Positions 14,683-24,630 of a DNA stretch of 36,444 bases are shown here, one piece after another. This DNA is from Bacillota bacterium (lineage in GTDB: Bacteria; Bacillota; Clostridia; Peptostreptococcales; Anaerovoracaceae): assembly GCA_016283945.1 (NCBI GenBank), contig JAEENW010000155.1, positions 1 through 36,444 on the forward strand. The letters are read 5' to 3'. The notes under the pieces were generated by a model. It did not search any database and had not been told where the DNA came from. It saw nothing but the letters and a program-made list of their open reading frames with translations. Positions within the stretch are counted from its first letter, which is position 1, and each line of letters begins with the position of its first letter. The translations under genes were made by a program, and so were the position numbers.

Positions 14683-15624
14683 TCAGCCCTCCTCGCCCAC
14701 GGTCTGAAGCTTCTCCATGGAGCCGTAGCGCTTGACCAGCTCGGCGAAGTTCTCCTCGTCGTAGAAGCTGAGCTCGCCGTTTCCGAAGGCCTTGGAGACC
14801 TCGATCATGTAGCGGGCGGCTTCCTCGACGTCCATGGGGTGGCTGGCGCCGCTGGCGCAGCCGGGGACCATGGTCTCGGCGGTTATGGCGATGCCGACGC
14901 AGGGCGCGGCGCTCGCGGTCGCGGGCTGGAGTATGGAGTTCATGTGGTAGAGCTTGTTGGCGTAGGGGGTGATGTCCTGCATGGAGAGCGGGAAGACCGC
15001 CGGAAGCTGGCCGGTGGTCACCTGCATGACCTGGAGCAGGTCCTCGGAGACCGGCAGGATCCAGCCCTGCATCACGGTGTTGGAGATGGCGAAGCCCCTC
15101 TTGTTGATGATCCTGTTGCCCTTGGTGGTGTCGACGGTGAGTATGGCGTCGAGCTCGGGGGTGACCTCCTCGCGGTTGACGTCGGCCATCTCGACAGGGG
15201 AGTTCATGAAGGGAACGGGCTTGTGCGGGGTGGTCGGGGCGTGCGGGCAGATCTGCGTGGAGACGAAGACGTCGCCCTTGAGCACGTCGCCCTTGACCTG
15301 CATGTCCAGAAGCTTGGCCGCGCAGGCGAGAGCGCAGAGAGCGCCGTCGCCGTCGGAGACGAAGCCCGTGATCTCGGGGCGGGCGCCTATGCCGCCGAGC
15401 CTTCCGAGCAGGCCGATGGTCGGCGCGCTGCCGCCGGAGGCCTTGCCCTCAGAGCCGGGTATCCTGATCTTTACCATGTCGGTGGTCCCCTTGGGACCTT
15501 CGATCACCTTGATCTCGACGTCGGCGTCGGGCTTAATCCCGAGCAGGTAATCCTTTACCGCCTGGCCGCTCGCGGCGGGGTCGTCGAGGATGTCGAATAG
15601 TTCTATGATCTGTTTGATGAGCAT
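14683..15624 (-). CDS. DUF1177 family protein
   Basis: The 313-residue protein matches my recollection of the DUF1177 family, a conserved bacterial and archaeal group without known function. It contains IGLLGRLGGIGARPEITGFV, SDGDGALCALACAAKLLDMQ, STQICPHAPTTPHKPVPFMN and TVDTTKGNRIINKRGFAIS. Conserved His, Asp and Cys residues in these stretches suggest a metal-dependent enzyme, but no reaction is known to me. The ATG at 15624 follows GGGAAAGGAA and is preferred to a GTG at 15651. It is divergent from asnS. Confidence 0.8.
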   Translation of the reverse strand: MLIKQIIELFDILDDPAASGQAVKDYLLGIKPDADVEIKVIEGPKGTTDMVKIRIPGSEGKASGGSAPTIGLLGRLGGIGARPEITGFVSDGDGALCALACAAKLLDMQVKGDVLKGDVFVSTQICPHAPTTPHKPVPFMNSPVEMADVNREEVTPELDAILTVDTTKGNRIINKRGFAISNTVMQGWILPVSEDLLQVMQVTTGQLPAVFPLSMQDITPYANKLYHMNSILQPATASAAPCVGIAITAETMVPGCASGASHPMDVEEAARYMIEVSKAFGNGELSFYDEENFAELVKRYGSMEKLQTVGEEG

Positions 15625-15714
15625 GAGTGTTTCCTTTCCCGGAAGGCTCACAAAAAATGCCGCTCCGTATCGTCAAAAACAATAATAACAGGAATGCGAG
15701 AGCACTGCAAACAC

Positions 15715-15743
15715 TTGCAAGTGCGGGATCAAACAGTTATAAT
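15715..15743 (+). promoter_or_regulatory. Sigma-A promoter of asnS
   Basis: TTGCAA (15715-15720), a 17-base spacer and a perfect TATAAT (15738-15743) form a strong housekeeping promoter about 60 bases before the asnS ATG. The short leader contains a 5-base GCGCC/GGCGC hairpin (15753-15757 and 15762-15766) followed four bases later by TTTTT. That may be a weak attenuator or simply chance. No T-box specifier or antiterminator sequence was recognised. Confidence 0.85.
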
Positions 15744-15804
15744 TTTTATGTTGCGCCAAGGGGCGCGAAGTTTTTCCATTTATCGAGTTTTAGAGGTGAA
15801 ACAA

Positions 15805-17202
<1,398 letters not shown>

Positions 17203-17277
17203 ACGGCGCCTGAGGGCCGCGCGCCTTCCGGACCGGAAAGATAAAAAGCAGAATTTACATAGGAGGATTCTTAAAAC

Positions 17278-19200
17278 ATGAAGGGTTACAAGACCGAGAA
17301 CATCAGAAACATCGCTCTGCTCGGGCACGGCAGCAGCGGCAAGACCACCTTCCTTGAGGCCGGTCTCCTCGCTACCGGAGTCATCACCAGGCTCGGCCGC
17401 GTCGAGGACGGAAACACCGTATCCGACTTCGACAAGATGGAGATCGAGAAGGGTTACTCCATCTCCGCCACCATGGTCCCCGTTGAGTACAACAAGGTAA
17501 AGATCAACTTTATCGACACTCCGGGCGTGTTCGACTTCGTGGGAGAGGTCAATTCCGCTCTCAGAGCCGCCGAGGCCGCAGCCATCTTCGTGGACGCTTC
17601 CTCCGGTATCCAGGTCGGAACCGAGAAGGCCTGGAATTACTGCAAGGCCGCCGGCATGCCCAGGTTCTTCGTCATCAACAAGATCGACAAGGACAACGTC
17701 GACATCAGCAGTCTCATCTCAGAGCTCGGGGGAAAGTTCGGCAGCTCCGTCATGACCATGGACGACACCGACTCCATCAACGAGGCGATCGCCGAGACCG
17801 ACGAGGCTCTCATGGAGAAGTTCTTCGAGGGTGAGGAGTTCACCGAGGAGGAGTTCAACAACGGACTCAAGGCCGCTCTCAAGCTGGGCGACATCTGCCC
17901 GGTATTCACCTGCTCCGCCGTCAAGGGCACCGGAGTCAAGGAAGTGCTCGACGCCATGATCAAGTACGTTCCGCATCCCGAAGGGGCCGCCAAGACCGTC
18001 GAGGGCGAAGCCGAGTACGGCGCAGGTCCGACCGCTGCCTTCATCTTCAAGACCATCGCCGATCCGTTCCTCGGAAAGATCTCCCTCGCTAAGGTCGTCC
18101 GCGGCAAGCTGACCCCGGCCATGATGCTCTACAACCCGACCGCTGAGAAGGAAGAGAAGCTCGGCTCCATGTTCTTCATGAGAGGAAAGACTCAGGGAGA
18201 CTGCCCCGAGGCCGTTCCCGGAGACATCGTGGCTCTCGGAAAGCTCCAGTACACCCAGACCGGCGACACCCTCTGCGACAAGGGCAGCATCGTGAGATTC
18301 GCTCCCGTGGAGTATCCGCAGCCGACCCTCTTCACCGCCATCGAGCCGAAGGCCAAGGGCGACGACGCCAAGGTAGCCGCGGGCATCGCGAAGATCAGGG
18401 AAGAGGATCCCTCCTTCGTATATGAGAGGAACGCCGAGACCCGTCAGTCGCTGCTGGGCACCCAGGGCGACATCCAGGCGGGCATCATCCTCTCCAAGCT
18501 CAAGGACAGGTACGGCGCCGACGTCGAGACCGTTCCCCAGAAGGTCGCTTACAGAGAGACCATCAAGGGCACCTCTGACGTCCAGGGCAAGCACAAGAAG
18601 CAGACCGGCGGCAGCGGCCAGTACGGCGACGTCTACGTCAAGTTCAGCCCCAGCACCGAGGAGTTCGAGTTCGCCGACGAGACCGTAGGCGGCTGCGTCC
18701 CCAAGCAGTTCATCCCCGCGGTCGAGAAGGGCCTCAGGGAGTGCATGGAGAAGGGTCCCCTCGCCGGCTGCAAGTGCCAGAACATCAAGGCCACCCTTTA
18801 CTACGGCTCCTATCACGCCGTAGACTCCGATGAAATGTCCTTCAAGCTCGCGGCGTCCATCGCCTTCAAGAAGGGCATCCAGGAGGCTAAGCCCTGCCTG
18901 CTCGAGCCGATCATGAAGGTCAAGGTCGTCGTTCCCGACGATTACACCGGAGACGTCATGGGCGACATGAACAAGCGCCGCGGCAGGATCATGGGAATGA
19001 CCCCGATGGCCGGCGGACTGCAGGAGCTCGACGCCGAGGCTCCGCAGGTCGAGCTGTTCAGCTACGCCAACGACCTCAGGGCGATGACCCAGGCCAGAGG
19101 CTCCTTCACGATGGAGTTCGAGCGCTATGAGGAGGTCCCCGGAAACCTCGCCACCAAGATCATCGAGGCCCACAAGGCCGAGGAAGAGGCGAACGCCTAA
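17278..19200 (+). CDS. EF-G-like translation GTPase (EF-G2 / FusA-like paralog)
   Basis: The 640-residue protein has all EF-G domains: a GTPase domain with P-loop GHGSSGKT (16-23), DTPG (80-83) and NKID (134-137); domain II from about residue 250; and domain III-IV with KVAYRETIKGTSDVQGKHKK and QTGGSGQYGDVYVKF. It ends in a domain V containing DMNKRRGRIMGM. The residue after DTPG is valine (84), not the catalytic histidine of EF-G and EF-Tu. The G domain also seems to lack most of the G' insertion, explaining the length (canonical EF-G is near 690). These traits fit the EF-G-like paralogs of unclear function rather than the fusA of the str operon. ATAGGAGG precedes the ATG, and a terminator follows. 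Confidence 0.85.
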   Translation: MKGYKTENIRNIALLGHGSSGKTTFLEAGLLATGVITRLGRVEDGNTVSDFDKMEIEKGYSISATMVPVEYNKVKINFIDTPGVFDFVGEVNSALRAAEAAAIFVDASSGIQVGTEKAWNYCKAAGMPRFFVINKIDKDNVDISSLISELGGKFGSSVMTMDDTDSINEAIAETDEALMEKFFEGEEFTEEEFNNGLKAALKLGDICPVFTCSAVKGTGVKEVLDAMIKYVPHPEGAAKTVEGEAEYGAGPTAAFIFKTIADPFLGKISLAKVVRGKLTPAMMLYNPTAEKEEKLGSMFFMRGKTQGDCPEAVPGDIVALGKLQYTQTGDTLCDKGSIVRFAPVEYPQPTLFTAIEPKAKGDDAKVAAGIAKIREEDPSFVYERNAETRQSLLGTQGDIQAGIILSKLKDRYGADVETVPQKVAYRETIKGTSDVQGKHKKQTGGSGQYGDVYVKFSPSTEEFEFADETVGGCVPKQFIPAVEKGLRECMEKGPLAGCKCQNIKATLYYGSYHAVDSDEMSFKLAASIAFKKGIQEAKPCLLEPIMKVKVVVPDDYTGDVMGDMNKRRGRIMGMTPMAGGLQELDAEAPQVELFSYANDLRAMTQARGSFTMEFERYEEVPGNLATKIIEAHKAEEEANA

Positions 19201-19215
19201 TAACGAGTCAACGAT

Positions 19216-19251
19216 GGGGGAGCTGCCTCGGCAGCTTCCCCTTTGTTTTTT
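19216..19251 (+). terminator. Intrinsic terminator after the EF-G-like gene
   Basis: GGGGGAGCTGC (19216-19226) pairs with GCAGCTTCCCC (19231-19241) in an 11-base stem with one G-T pair and a four-base loop. TTTGTTTTTT follows. It starts 15 bases after the stop codon. Confidence 0.92.
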
Positions 19252-19275
19252 CGGAAGAAAAGAGGAAATATCCGA

Positions 19276-20595
19276 ATGAGCATACTTGAAAGAGCAAGAA
19301 AATACGAAGATTACGTCATCTCCATGAGGCGCCGCTTCCACGAGGAGCCGGAGCTCTCTGGAGCCGAGTTCAAGACCATGGAGAAGATCGGCGCCGAGCT
19401 CACGGCGATGGGTCTCGAGCACGAGGAGGTCCCAAACGGCGGCATCGCGGCATTCATCCGCGGCGGAAAGGCCGAAAGAGACGCGGCCGGACGCGCCGGC
19501 AGGACCGTGCTCCTCAGGGCCGACATGGACGCGCTCCCCGTGGAGGAGCAGCAGAACCTGAACGGCACGAGGCAGTGCTTCTCGAAGATCCCCGGCGCCA
19601 TGCACGCCTGCGGCCACGACGGCCACACCGCGATGCTCCTCGGCGCCGCGAAGATACTCGATGAGATGAAGGCTGAGCTCGCGGGCGACGTCGTGCTCTG
19701 CTTCGAGAGGAGCGAGGAGACCCGCACCCCGGCGGGCGCGAGGTACATCTGGAAGTGGCTCGCCGACAAAGGCATCGAGCCCGACAGCTGCTACGGCACC
19801 CACGTGTTCTCCAACCTCGACAGCGGCATCGTCGGGATCAACGACGGGCCGATGATGTCCGGCATCAGCCGCTTCGACATCACCATCACCGGCAAGGGCG
19901 GACACGGCTCGCGCCCCGACCAGTCCAACAATCCCATAGACTGCTTCGCCATGATATATCAGCGCATGGAGGCGCTCAGGCTGCTGAAGAACGATCCGTT
20001 CAAGTCCGTGACCGTGTCCGTCGGCAAGCTCCAGAGCGGCATGCAGATCAACGTCATCCCCGAGAGCGTGAGCTTCGGCGGGACCGTCCGCTTCTTCGAC
20101 ATGGAGGAGTCCCACAAGTTCATGGACGCCTTCAGGGAGGCCATAGACGGCTGCGCAAAGCTCTGCGGCTGCAGGATAGACTACGACGTCTTCGAGGACC
20201 CGTTCTACATCTCGACCATTAACGACCCCGCGATGGCGCAGTTCGCGCGCAGGGTCATCAAGGAGGACTTCGGCGACGGAAGCGCCCGGCCCTGCGAGCC
20301 CTGGATGGCCTCCGAGACCTTCGGAGGGTATCTCGCGATGTGGCCCGGCGTGATCTGCCTCCTCGGCGTCAGGTCGGAGGAGAAGGGCAGCGGAGCCGCC
20401 CATCACAACGGCAAGTTCGATCTGGACGAGAGCGTCCTCATCAAGGGCTCCGCCGCGGCGGCGGTCTACGCGTCCAGGTTCCTCGCCGAGGGCGGCGGGA
20501 TCGCTGACAGCAGGAAGGGCGGCAAGCTCTCCCTCGAGGAGCTCCTCATCGCGAACCGCGACGACGAAGCCCGCCTCGAGTTCTTCGGAAAGTAA
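19276..20595 (+). CDS. M20-family amidohydrolase, second paralog
   Basis: The 439-residue protein is an M20 metallohydrolase with RADMDALPVEEQ (81-92), MHACGHDGHTAM containing C112 and H114, GTHVF with H176, the dimer-domain GKGGHGSRPDQ, and a late HHNGKFDLDE. The usual FQPAEE is replaced by FERSEE (143-148): the catalytic E147/E148 pair remains but the preceding Q-P-A is changed. It is about 55 residues longer than the M20D paralog at 12248 and has an extra polar C-terminal tail. The ATG at 19276 follows AAGAGGAAAT; an upstream in-frame start would sit inside the terminator. The substrate is unknown. Confidence 0.85.
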   Translation: MSILERARKYEDYVISMRRRFHEEPELSGAEFKTMEKIGAELTAMGLEHEEVPNGGIAAFIRGGKAERDAAGRAGRTVLLRADMDALPVEEQQNLNGTRQCFSKIPGAMHACGHDGHTAMLLGAAKILDEMKAELAGDVVLCFERSEETRTPAGARYIWKWLADKGIEPDSCYGTHVFSNLDSGIVGINDGPMMSGISRFDITITGKGGHGSRPDQSNNPIDCFAMIYQRMEALRLLKNDPFKSVTVSVGKLQSGMQINVIPESVSFGGTVRFFDMEESHKFMDAFREAIDGCAKLCGCRIDYDVFEDPFYISTINDPAMAQFARRVIKEDFGDGSARPCEPWMASETFGGYLAMWPGVICLLGVRSEEKGSGAAHHNGKFDLDESVLIKGSAAAAVYASRFLAEGGGIADSRKGGKLSLEELLIANRDDEARLEFFGK

Positions 20596-20602
20596 GGAGC
20601 CC

Positions 20603-20772
20603 GCCGCGCGGGATGCCGGGCGGCAGGTCCCGCCAAAGACACTTCGCGCGGGTGACGCGAGGAGGGGCATCCCCGCGGGCGAGGAGCGCCCGCACCGCAG
20701 GCCGCGGGGATACCGAGCGGCAGGACCCGCTAAAAGCCTTCCGCGCGGGCGGCGCGAGGAGGAGCATCCCGG
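20603..20772. repeat. Pair of structured 61-base direct repeats with hairpin linker
   Basis: Copy 1 (20613-20673) and copy 2 (20710-20770) align without gaps and match at 49 of 61 positions; the period is 97 bases. Each can fold into an outer stem enclosing two hairpins. Hairpin 1 is GGCGG/CCGCC in copy 1 (20619-20623, 20630-20634) and AGCGG/CCGCT in copy 2, a compensatory G-C to A-T exchange. Hairpin 2 is CGCG/CGCG in both, with changes only in its loop. The outer 8-base stem of copy 1 (20610-20617 with 20666-20673) has two mismatches in copy 2. The linker holds a perfect 7-base hairpin (20675-20681 with 20687-20693). There is no T-run and no open frame of note. Confidence 0.7.
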
Positions 20773-20808
20773 GGCGCGGCCGGATCACCGTATTGGAGGA
20801 TCGACAAC

Positions 20809-22224
20809 ATGGCAAAGAAAGCGAAAACAGTCTTCGTCTGCCAGGAGTGCGGCTTCGAGAGCCCCAAGTGGACGGGCCAGTGCCCCGTCTGCAGGGCCTG
20901 GAACAGCTTCGTCGAGGAGAAGGTCGCCGAACCCTCTGACGGCGACGTCAGGCGCCGCGGAGGCGCCGAGGGCGCGTCCGGCAGGAGCCCGCACAGGGCG
21001 GTCGCGAGGCGCATCCCCGAGGTATCCTCCGGGCAGACCACGAGGATAGACACCGGCATAGGCGAGCTCAACAGGGTGCTCGGAGGCGGCCTCGTCAAGG
21101 GGAGCCTCACGCTGATCTCCGGCGAGCCCGGCATAGGCAAGTCGACCATCATCATACAGGCCGCGAGCCGCATCGCGCAGAGCGAGGGGCCCGTGCTCTA
21201 CGTCTCGGGCGAGGAGTCCGAGGAGCAGATCAAGATGCGCGCCGACCGCGTCTGCGAGGGCGACCTCAGCGAGCTCTACGTGGTCTCCGAGACCGACATA
21301 GACGCCGTCATCCCCCTGCTCGACAGCCTGCAGCCGAAGTTCCTCGTCATAGACTCCATACAGACGATGTTCACGGAGGACCTCGAGTCTGCTCCGGGCA
21401 GCGTCTCGCAGGTCAGGGCCTGCGGCAATATACTCATGAACATAGGCAAGGGCCGCGGCATACCGGTCTTCATCGTGGCGCACGTCACGAAGAGCGGTGA
21501 GCTCGCGGGGCCCAAGATCGTGGAGCACATGGTCGACACTGTGCTGCACTTCAGCGGCGAGCGCAACCAGGACCTCAGGATACTCCGCGCAAACAAGAAC
21601 CGCTTCGGCACTACCTCGGAGATCGGAGCCTTCGAGATGCGCGAGGAGGGCCTCGTTCAGGTCGAGAACCTCTCGGCGAGCTTCCTCGAGGGGCTCGGCG
21701 ACGGAGAGGACGGAGCGGTCGCGACTGCGGTCTACGAGGGCACCAGGCCACTCCTCCTGGAGATCCAGGCTCTCACCGCGGCGACGAGCATGGGCTTCCC
21801 GAGGCGCACCGCCATAGGCATCGACGGGCCGAGGCTCGCGATGATAGTCGCCGTCCTGGAGAGAAAGGCCGGCCTGAACCTCATCAACCGCGACATCTAC
21901 GTGAACGTAGTGGGCGGCCTGAGGCCTGAGAGCACCTCCCCGGACCTCGCGGTGGCGCTGGCCATATGGTCGGACGAGAAGAACGCGAGGATCCCGCGCG
22001 ACACCGTCGTGATAGGCGAGGTCGGGCTCACGGGCGAGCTGAGGCCGGTGCAGAACGCGGACAAGCTGATACGCGAGGCGGACCGCATGGGCTTCAGGCA
22101 CATGATCCTTCCCAGGAGGAGCCTCGAGCGCTCGAGGGAAAAGACGGAGAAGCTCGAGCTCTACGGCGCGACGACCCTCAGGGACGCGATCGCTGCGGCA
22201 GAGCGGCTCGCGAAGCGCGGCTGA
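20809..22224 (+). CDS. radA: DNA repair protein RadA
   Basis: RadA (Sms) is a RecA-like ATPase and helicase that processes recombination intermediates. The 471-residue protein has the N-terminal zinc finger C11, C14, C25, C28, Walker A GEPGIGKST (105-113), the family KNRFG motif (263-267) and a C-terminal Lon-protease-like domain (ATSMGFPRRTAIGIDGPRL onward). Length and layout are typical. TTGGAGG precedes the ATG. In B. subtilis radA lies upstream of disA and yacL; here disA is absent and two-component genes follow. Confidence 0.97.
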   Translation: MAKKAKTVFVCQECGFESPKWTGQCPVCRAWNSFVEEKVAEPSDGDVRRRGGAEGASGRSPHRAVARRIPEVSSGQTTRIDTGIGELNRVLGGGLVKGSLTLISGEPGIGKSTIIIQAASRIAQSEGPVLYVSGEESEEQIKMRADRVCEGDLSELYVVSETDIDAVIPLLDSLQPKFLVIDSIQTMFTEDLESAPGSVSQVRACGNILMNIGKGRGIPVFIVAHVTKSGELAGPKIVEHMVDTVLHFSGERNQDLRILRANKNRFGTTSEIGAFEMREEGLVQVENLSASFLEGLGDGEDGAVATAVYEGTRPLLLEIQALTAATSMGFPRRTAIGIDGPRLAMIVAVLERKAGLNLINRDIYVNVVGGLRPESTSPDLAVALAIWSDEKNARIPRDTVVIGEVGLTGELRPVQNADKLIREADRMGFRHMILPRRSLERSREKTEKLELYGATTLRDAIAAAERLAKRG

Positions 22225-22298
22225 GGCCGGAGCGAGGTGCTGCAGCAGCGCGGCTGAGAAATCCTCATTGGCTTCACTTCAGCGACACCGTTTCGCGG

Positions 22299-22304
22299 TA
22301 TAAT
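22299..22304 (+). promoter_or_regulatory. Probable -10 element for the two-component operon
   Basis: A perfect TATAAT lies 91 bases before the response-regulator ATG. No convincing -35 hexamer lies at 16-18 bases, so the promoter may need an activator, possibly the regulator itself. The leader (about 22311-22394) contains small inverted repeats such as TGCC-CT-GGCA but nothing recognised. Confidence 0.5.
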
Positions 22305-22394
22305 TTAGACGCAGGTGGTTGCCCTGGCAGGTCCCGGTGCTTCCCAAGGCGATATGTCAGATCAGAGAATTCTGTTTTAAAGGCGGTGGATTCG

Positions 22395-23072
22395 ATGGCA
22401 AAGATCCTTATAGTAGACGACGAAGAGATGATAAGAGCTGTCATACGCGAGTACGCGCAGTTCAACAATTACGAGACCGACGAGGCCGAGGACGGCATGG
22501 AGGCCGTCAACAAGTGCATGCTCAACGACTACGACCTCGTTATCATGGATATCATGATGCCCAAGCTCGACGGCTATTCTGCCTGCAAGCAGATCCGCAA
22601 GAGCAAAGACGTCCCCATCATCATGCTCTCCGCAAGGGGCGAGGAGTACGACAAGCTCTTCGGCTTCGAGCTGGGCATAGACGACTACGTGGTCAAGCCC
22701 TTCAGCCCCAAGGAGCTGATGGCGAGGGTCGCGGCGGTGCTCGCGAGGGGCCACGCGGCGGACGAGGGCAAGAAGCCCGCGCTGCTCACCTCGGGCGAGC
22801 TCGTGCTCGATCCGCAGTCGAGGACTGTCACGGTCGCCGGCGAGAGGGTGGAGCTCACCCTCAAGGAGTATGAGATCCTGCTCTACATGATGCAGAACAA
22901 GAACGTCGCCCTGTCCAGGGACAGGCTGCTCTCCGACATCTGGGGCTATGACTTCTTCGGCGACGACAGGACCATAGACACCCACATCAAGAACCTCAGG
23001 GGCAGGCTCGGAAGCTGCCGCGACAAGATCTCCACGGTGCGCGGAGTAGGTTACAAGTTCGAGGACAAGTAG
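22395..23072 (+). CDS. OmpR/PhoB-family response regulator
   Basis: A two-domain DNA-binding response regulator of 225 residues. The receiver domain has the acidic pair D8/D9 (VDDEE), phosphoacceptor D52 (VIMDIMMPKLDG), S79 (MLSARG) and K101 (VKPFSP). The C-terminal winged helix includes ELTLKEYEILLYMMQNKNV and the DRTIDTHIKNLRGRLG recognition region, followed by VRGVGYKFED. The frame is open upstream, but the receiver fold starts at the ATG at 22395. The sensor kinase begins one base after the stop, so the pair is one operon. Confidence 0.95.
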   Translation: MAKILIVDDEEMIRAVIREYAQFNNYETDEAEDGMEAVNKCMLNDYDLVIMDIMMPKLDGYSACKQIRKSKDVPIIMLSARGEEYDKLFGFELGIDDYVVKPFSPKELMARVAAVLARGHAADEGKKPALLTSGELVLDPQSRTVTVAGERVELTLKEYEILLYMMQNKNVALSRDRLLSDIWGYDFFGDDRTIDTHIKNLRGRLGSCRDKISTVRGVGYKFEDK

Positions 23073-23073
23073 G

Positions 23074-24540
23074 ATGGACAAAGGCTCAAGGCGCAGCAGC
23101 ACGCTGCGCTTCAGGCTCACCCTGACCCTCATAGGCTTCGCGCTGATCATAACGGGGCTGCTGTGGCTCATGCAGGCGGTATTCCTGCCGGACTACTACG
23201 AGCGCTCTATGGAGCGCAAGGCGACGGGAGCCGTCGATTATGTGAGCTCTCTGTACGCGGACAGCGAGGAGCTCGACCTGGACGAGTACAAGTCCGTGCT
23301 CGAGGAGACCTCGCGCAAGAACGACATGTACATCTACGTCGAGTCGGAGGACGGGGACGTCAGCCTCTCCTCGGACAGCGGAGTCTTCGGCATGCGCCCG
23401 CGCGGCGATCAGAACGCAATCGACGAGGCGAGGGCGAGGCTGTACTTCGCGGGCGGCGAGAGCGTCAGCTTCAAGAGCACCAACGGCCGCAGCGACAACG
23501 TGCTCATCACGGTCTCGAGGGTAGACAGCGAGTACCGCGACTCTATATACGTATATTCCTTCACGACCCTGACCCCGATGGGGCCGGCGGTCGAGATCAT
23601 CAAGGCCCAGCTGCTCTGGGCGACCCTGATCTCCATAGCCATAGCCGCGCTGATCGCGGTGTTCTGGTCGAGGAGGCTCGCGAGGCCTGTCATCGAGCTC
23701 AGCCAGAAGGCGGAGTTCCTCAGGCACGGGGAGTACGACGTCGACTTCAGGACCGACGGCTACAGGGAGATCGAACAGCTCGGCGAGGTCCTCACCGACG
23801 CCGCAGAGGAGCTGGAGAAATCCTCCGTGCTGCAGAAGGACCTAATAGCCAACGTCTCGCACGACCTCAGGACCCCGCTCACGATGATCAAGTCCTACGC
23901 GGAGCTTATCCGCGACATCTACGGGGAGAACGAGCAGAAGAGGAACGAGAGCCTCGGCGTCATCATAGAGGAGACCGACCGGCTCTCCGACCTGGTCAGC
24001 GACCTGCTGACTCTCTCGAAGCTGCAGTCGGGCAGCGACAGCCTCGACAAGCAGGTCTTCGACCTGGTCAAGAGCGCCGAGAACATCTTCAAGGTCTACA
24101 AGGTGCTGGAGAACGACGGCTACAGGCTCGAGCTCGAAAAGCCGGAGGGCGAGCTCCTCGTCAACGGCGACGAGCGCAGGCTCCAGCAGGTCATCTCCAA
24201 CCTCATCTCCAACGCGGTGCGCTACAGCGACGAGGTCAAGGACATCAGCGTCAAGCTCGAGCGCACGGGCGGAAGGGTTCGCTGCTCTGTCAACGACTGC
24301 GGCATAGGCATAGACGAGGAGGATCTCAAGACCATCTGGAACCGCTACCAGAAGGCGAGCCGCCAGGGAGCCCGCGGGCACAAGGGCGGAACGGGACTGG
24401 GCCTCTCGATAGCCAAGGAGATTCTGGAGCTCCACGGGGCGAAGTACGGCGTAAGCAGCACCCCCGGAGTGGGCAGCTGCTTCTGGTTCGAGCTTCCCCT
24501 GGTGAGGCCCAGAGGGCGCTCCGGAGCCGCCAGGAACTGA
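23074..24540 (+). CDS. Sensor histidine kinase (HAMP, HisKA, HATPase)
   Basis: The 488-residue membrane kinase has transmembrane helices near 15-36 and 178-199 bracketing an extracytoplasmic sensor of about 140 residues rich in Asp, Glu and Ser. A HAMP domain follows at about 200-250. The HisKA box is NVSHDLRTPLTMIKSY with H263, and the ATPase domain has the N box NLISNAVRYS, G1 DCGIGI (408-413) and G2 GGTGLGLSIAKE. It pairs with the response regulator one base upstream. The stimulus is unknown; the domain order resembles PhoR- and VanS-type kinases. Confidence 0.95.
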   Translation: MDKGSRRSSTLRFRLTLTLIGFALIITGLLWLMQAVFLPDYYERSMERKATGAVDYVSSLYADSEELDLDEYKSVLEETSRKNDMYIYVESEDGDVSLSSDSGVFGMRPRGDQNAIDEARARLYFAGGESVSFKSTNGRSDNVLITVSRVDSEYRDSIYVYSFTTLTPMGPAVEIIKAQLLWATLISIAIAALIAVFWSRRLARPVIELSQKAEFLRHGEYDVDFRTDGYREIEQLGEVLTDAAEELEKSSVLQKDLIANVSHDLRTPLTMIKSYAELIRDIYGENEQKRNESLGVIIEETDRLSDLVSDLLTLSKLQSGSDSLDKQVFDLVKSAENIFKVYKVLENDGYRLELEKPEGELLVNGDERRLQQVISNLISNAVRYSDEVKDISVKLERTGGRVRCSVNDCGIGIDEEDLKTIWNRYQKASRQGARGHKGGTGLGLSIAKEILELHGAKYGVSSTPGVGSCFWFELPLVRPRGRSGAARN

Positions 24541-24630
24541 TAAGCAGAGCTGTGGTTTTTGCCCCATTCATCCAGATATTTGAGGAAAAAACTTATTTAT
24601 ATATCCGCTTATCATATAGATAAATATATA

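Noticed and set aside
15750..15804. T-box or other riboswitch in the asnS leader, and T-boxes before proS and cysS
   Set aside because: The leaders are too short and no T-box antiterminator sequence (GGTGG-type) is present.
17203..17277. Terminator between asnS and the EF-G-like gene
   Set aside because: The only symmetric element is a tight TTCCGG-A-CCGGAA palindrome with no usable loop and no T-run.
17719..20670. A 983-codon open frame on the minus strand across the EF-G-like and M20 genes
   Set aside because: It lies antisense to two well-supported genes. Its translation is Leu/Asp/Gly/Glu-rich without any family motif, as expected for the complement of GC-rich coding sequence.
20596..20808. 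Protein-coding gene in the segment before radA
   Set aside because: A 108-codon frame spans part of it, but it runs into radA in another frame, has Arg-rich low-complexity sequence and is better explained by the structured repeats.
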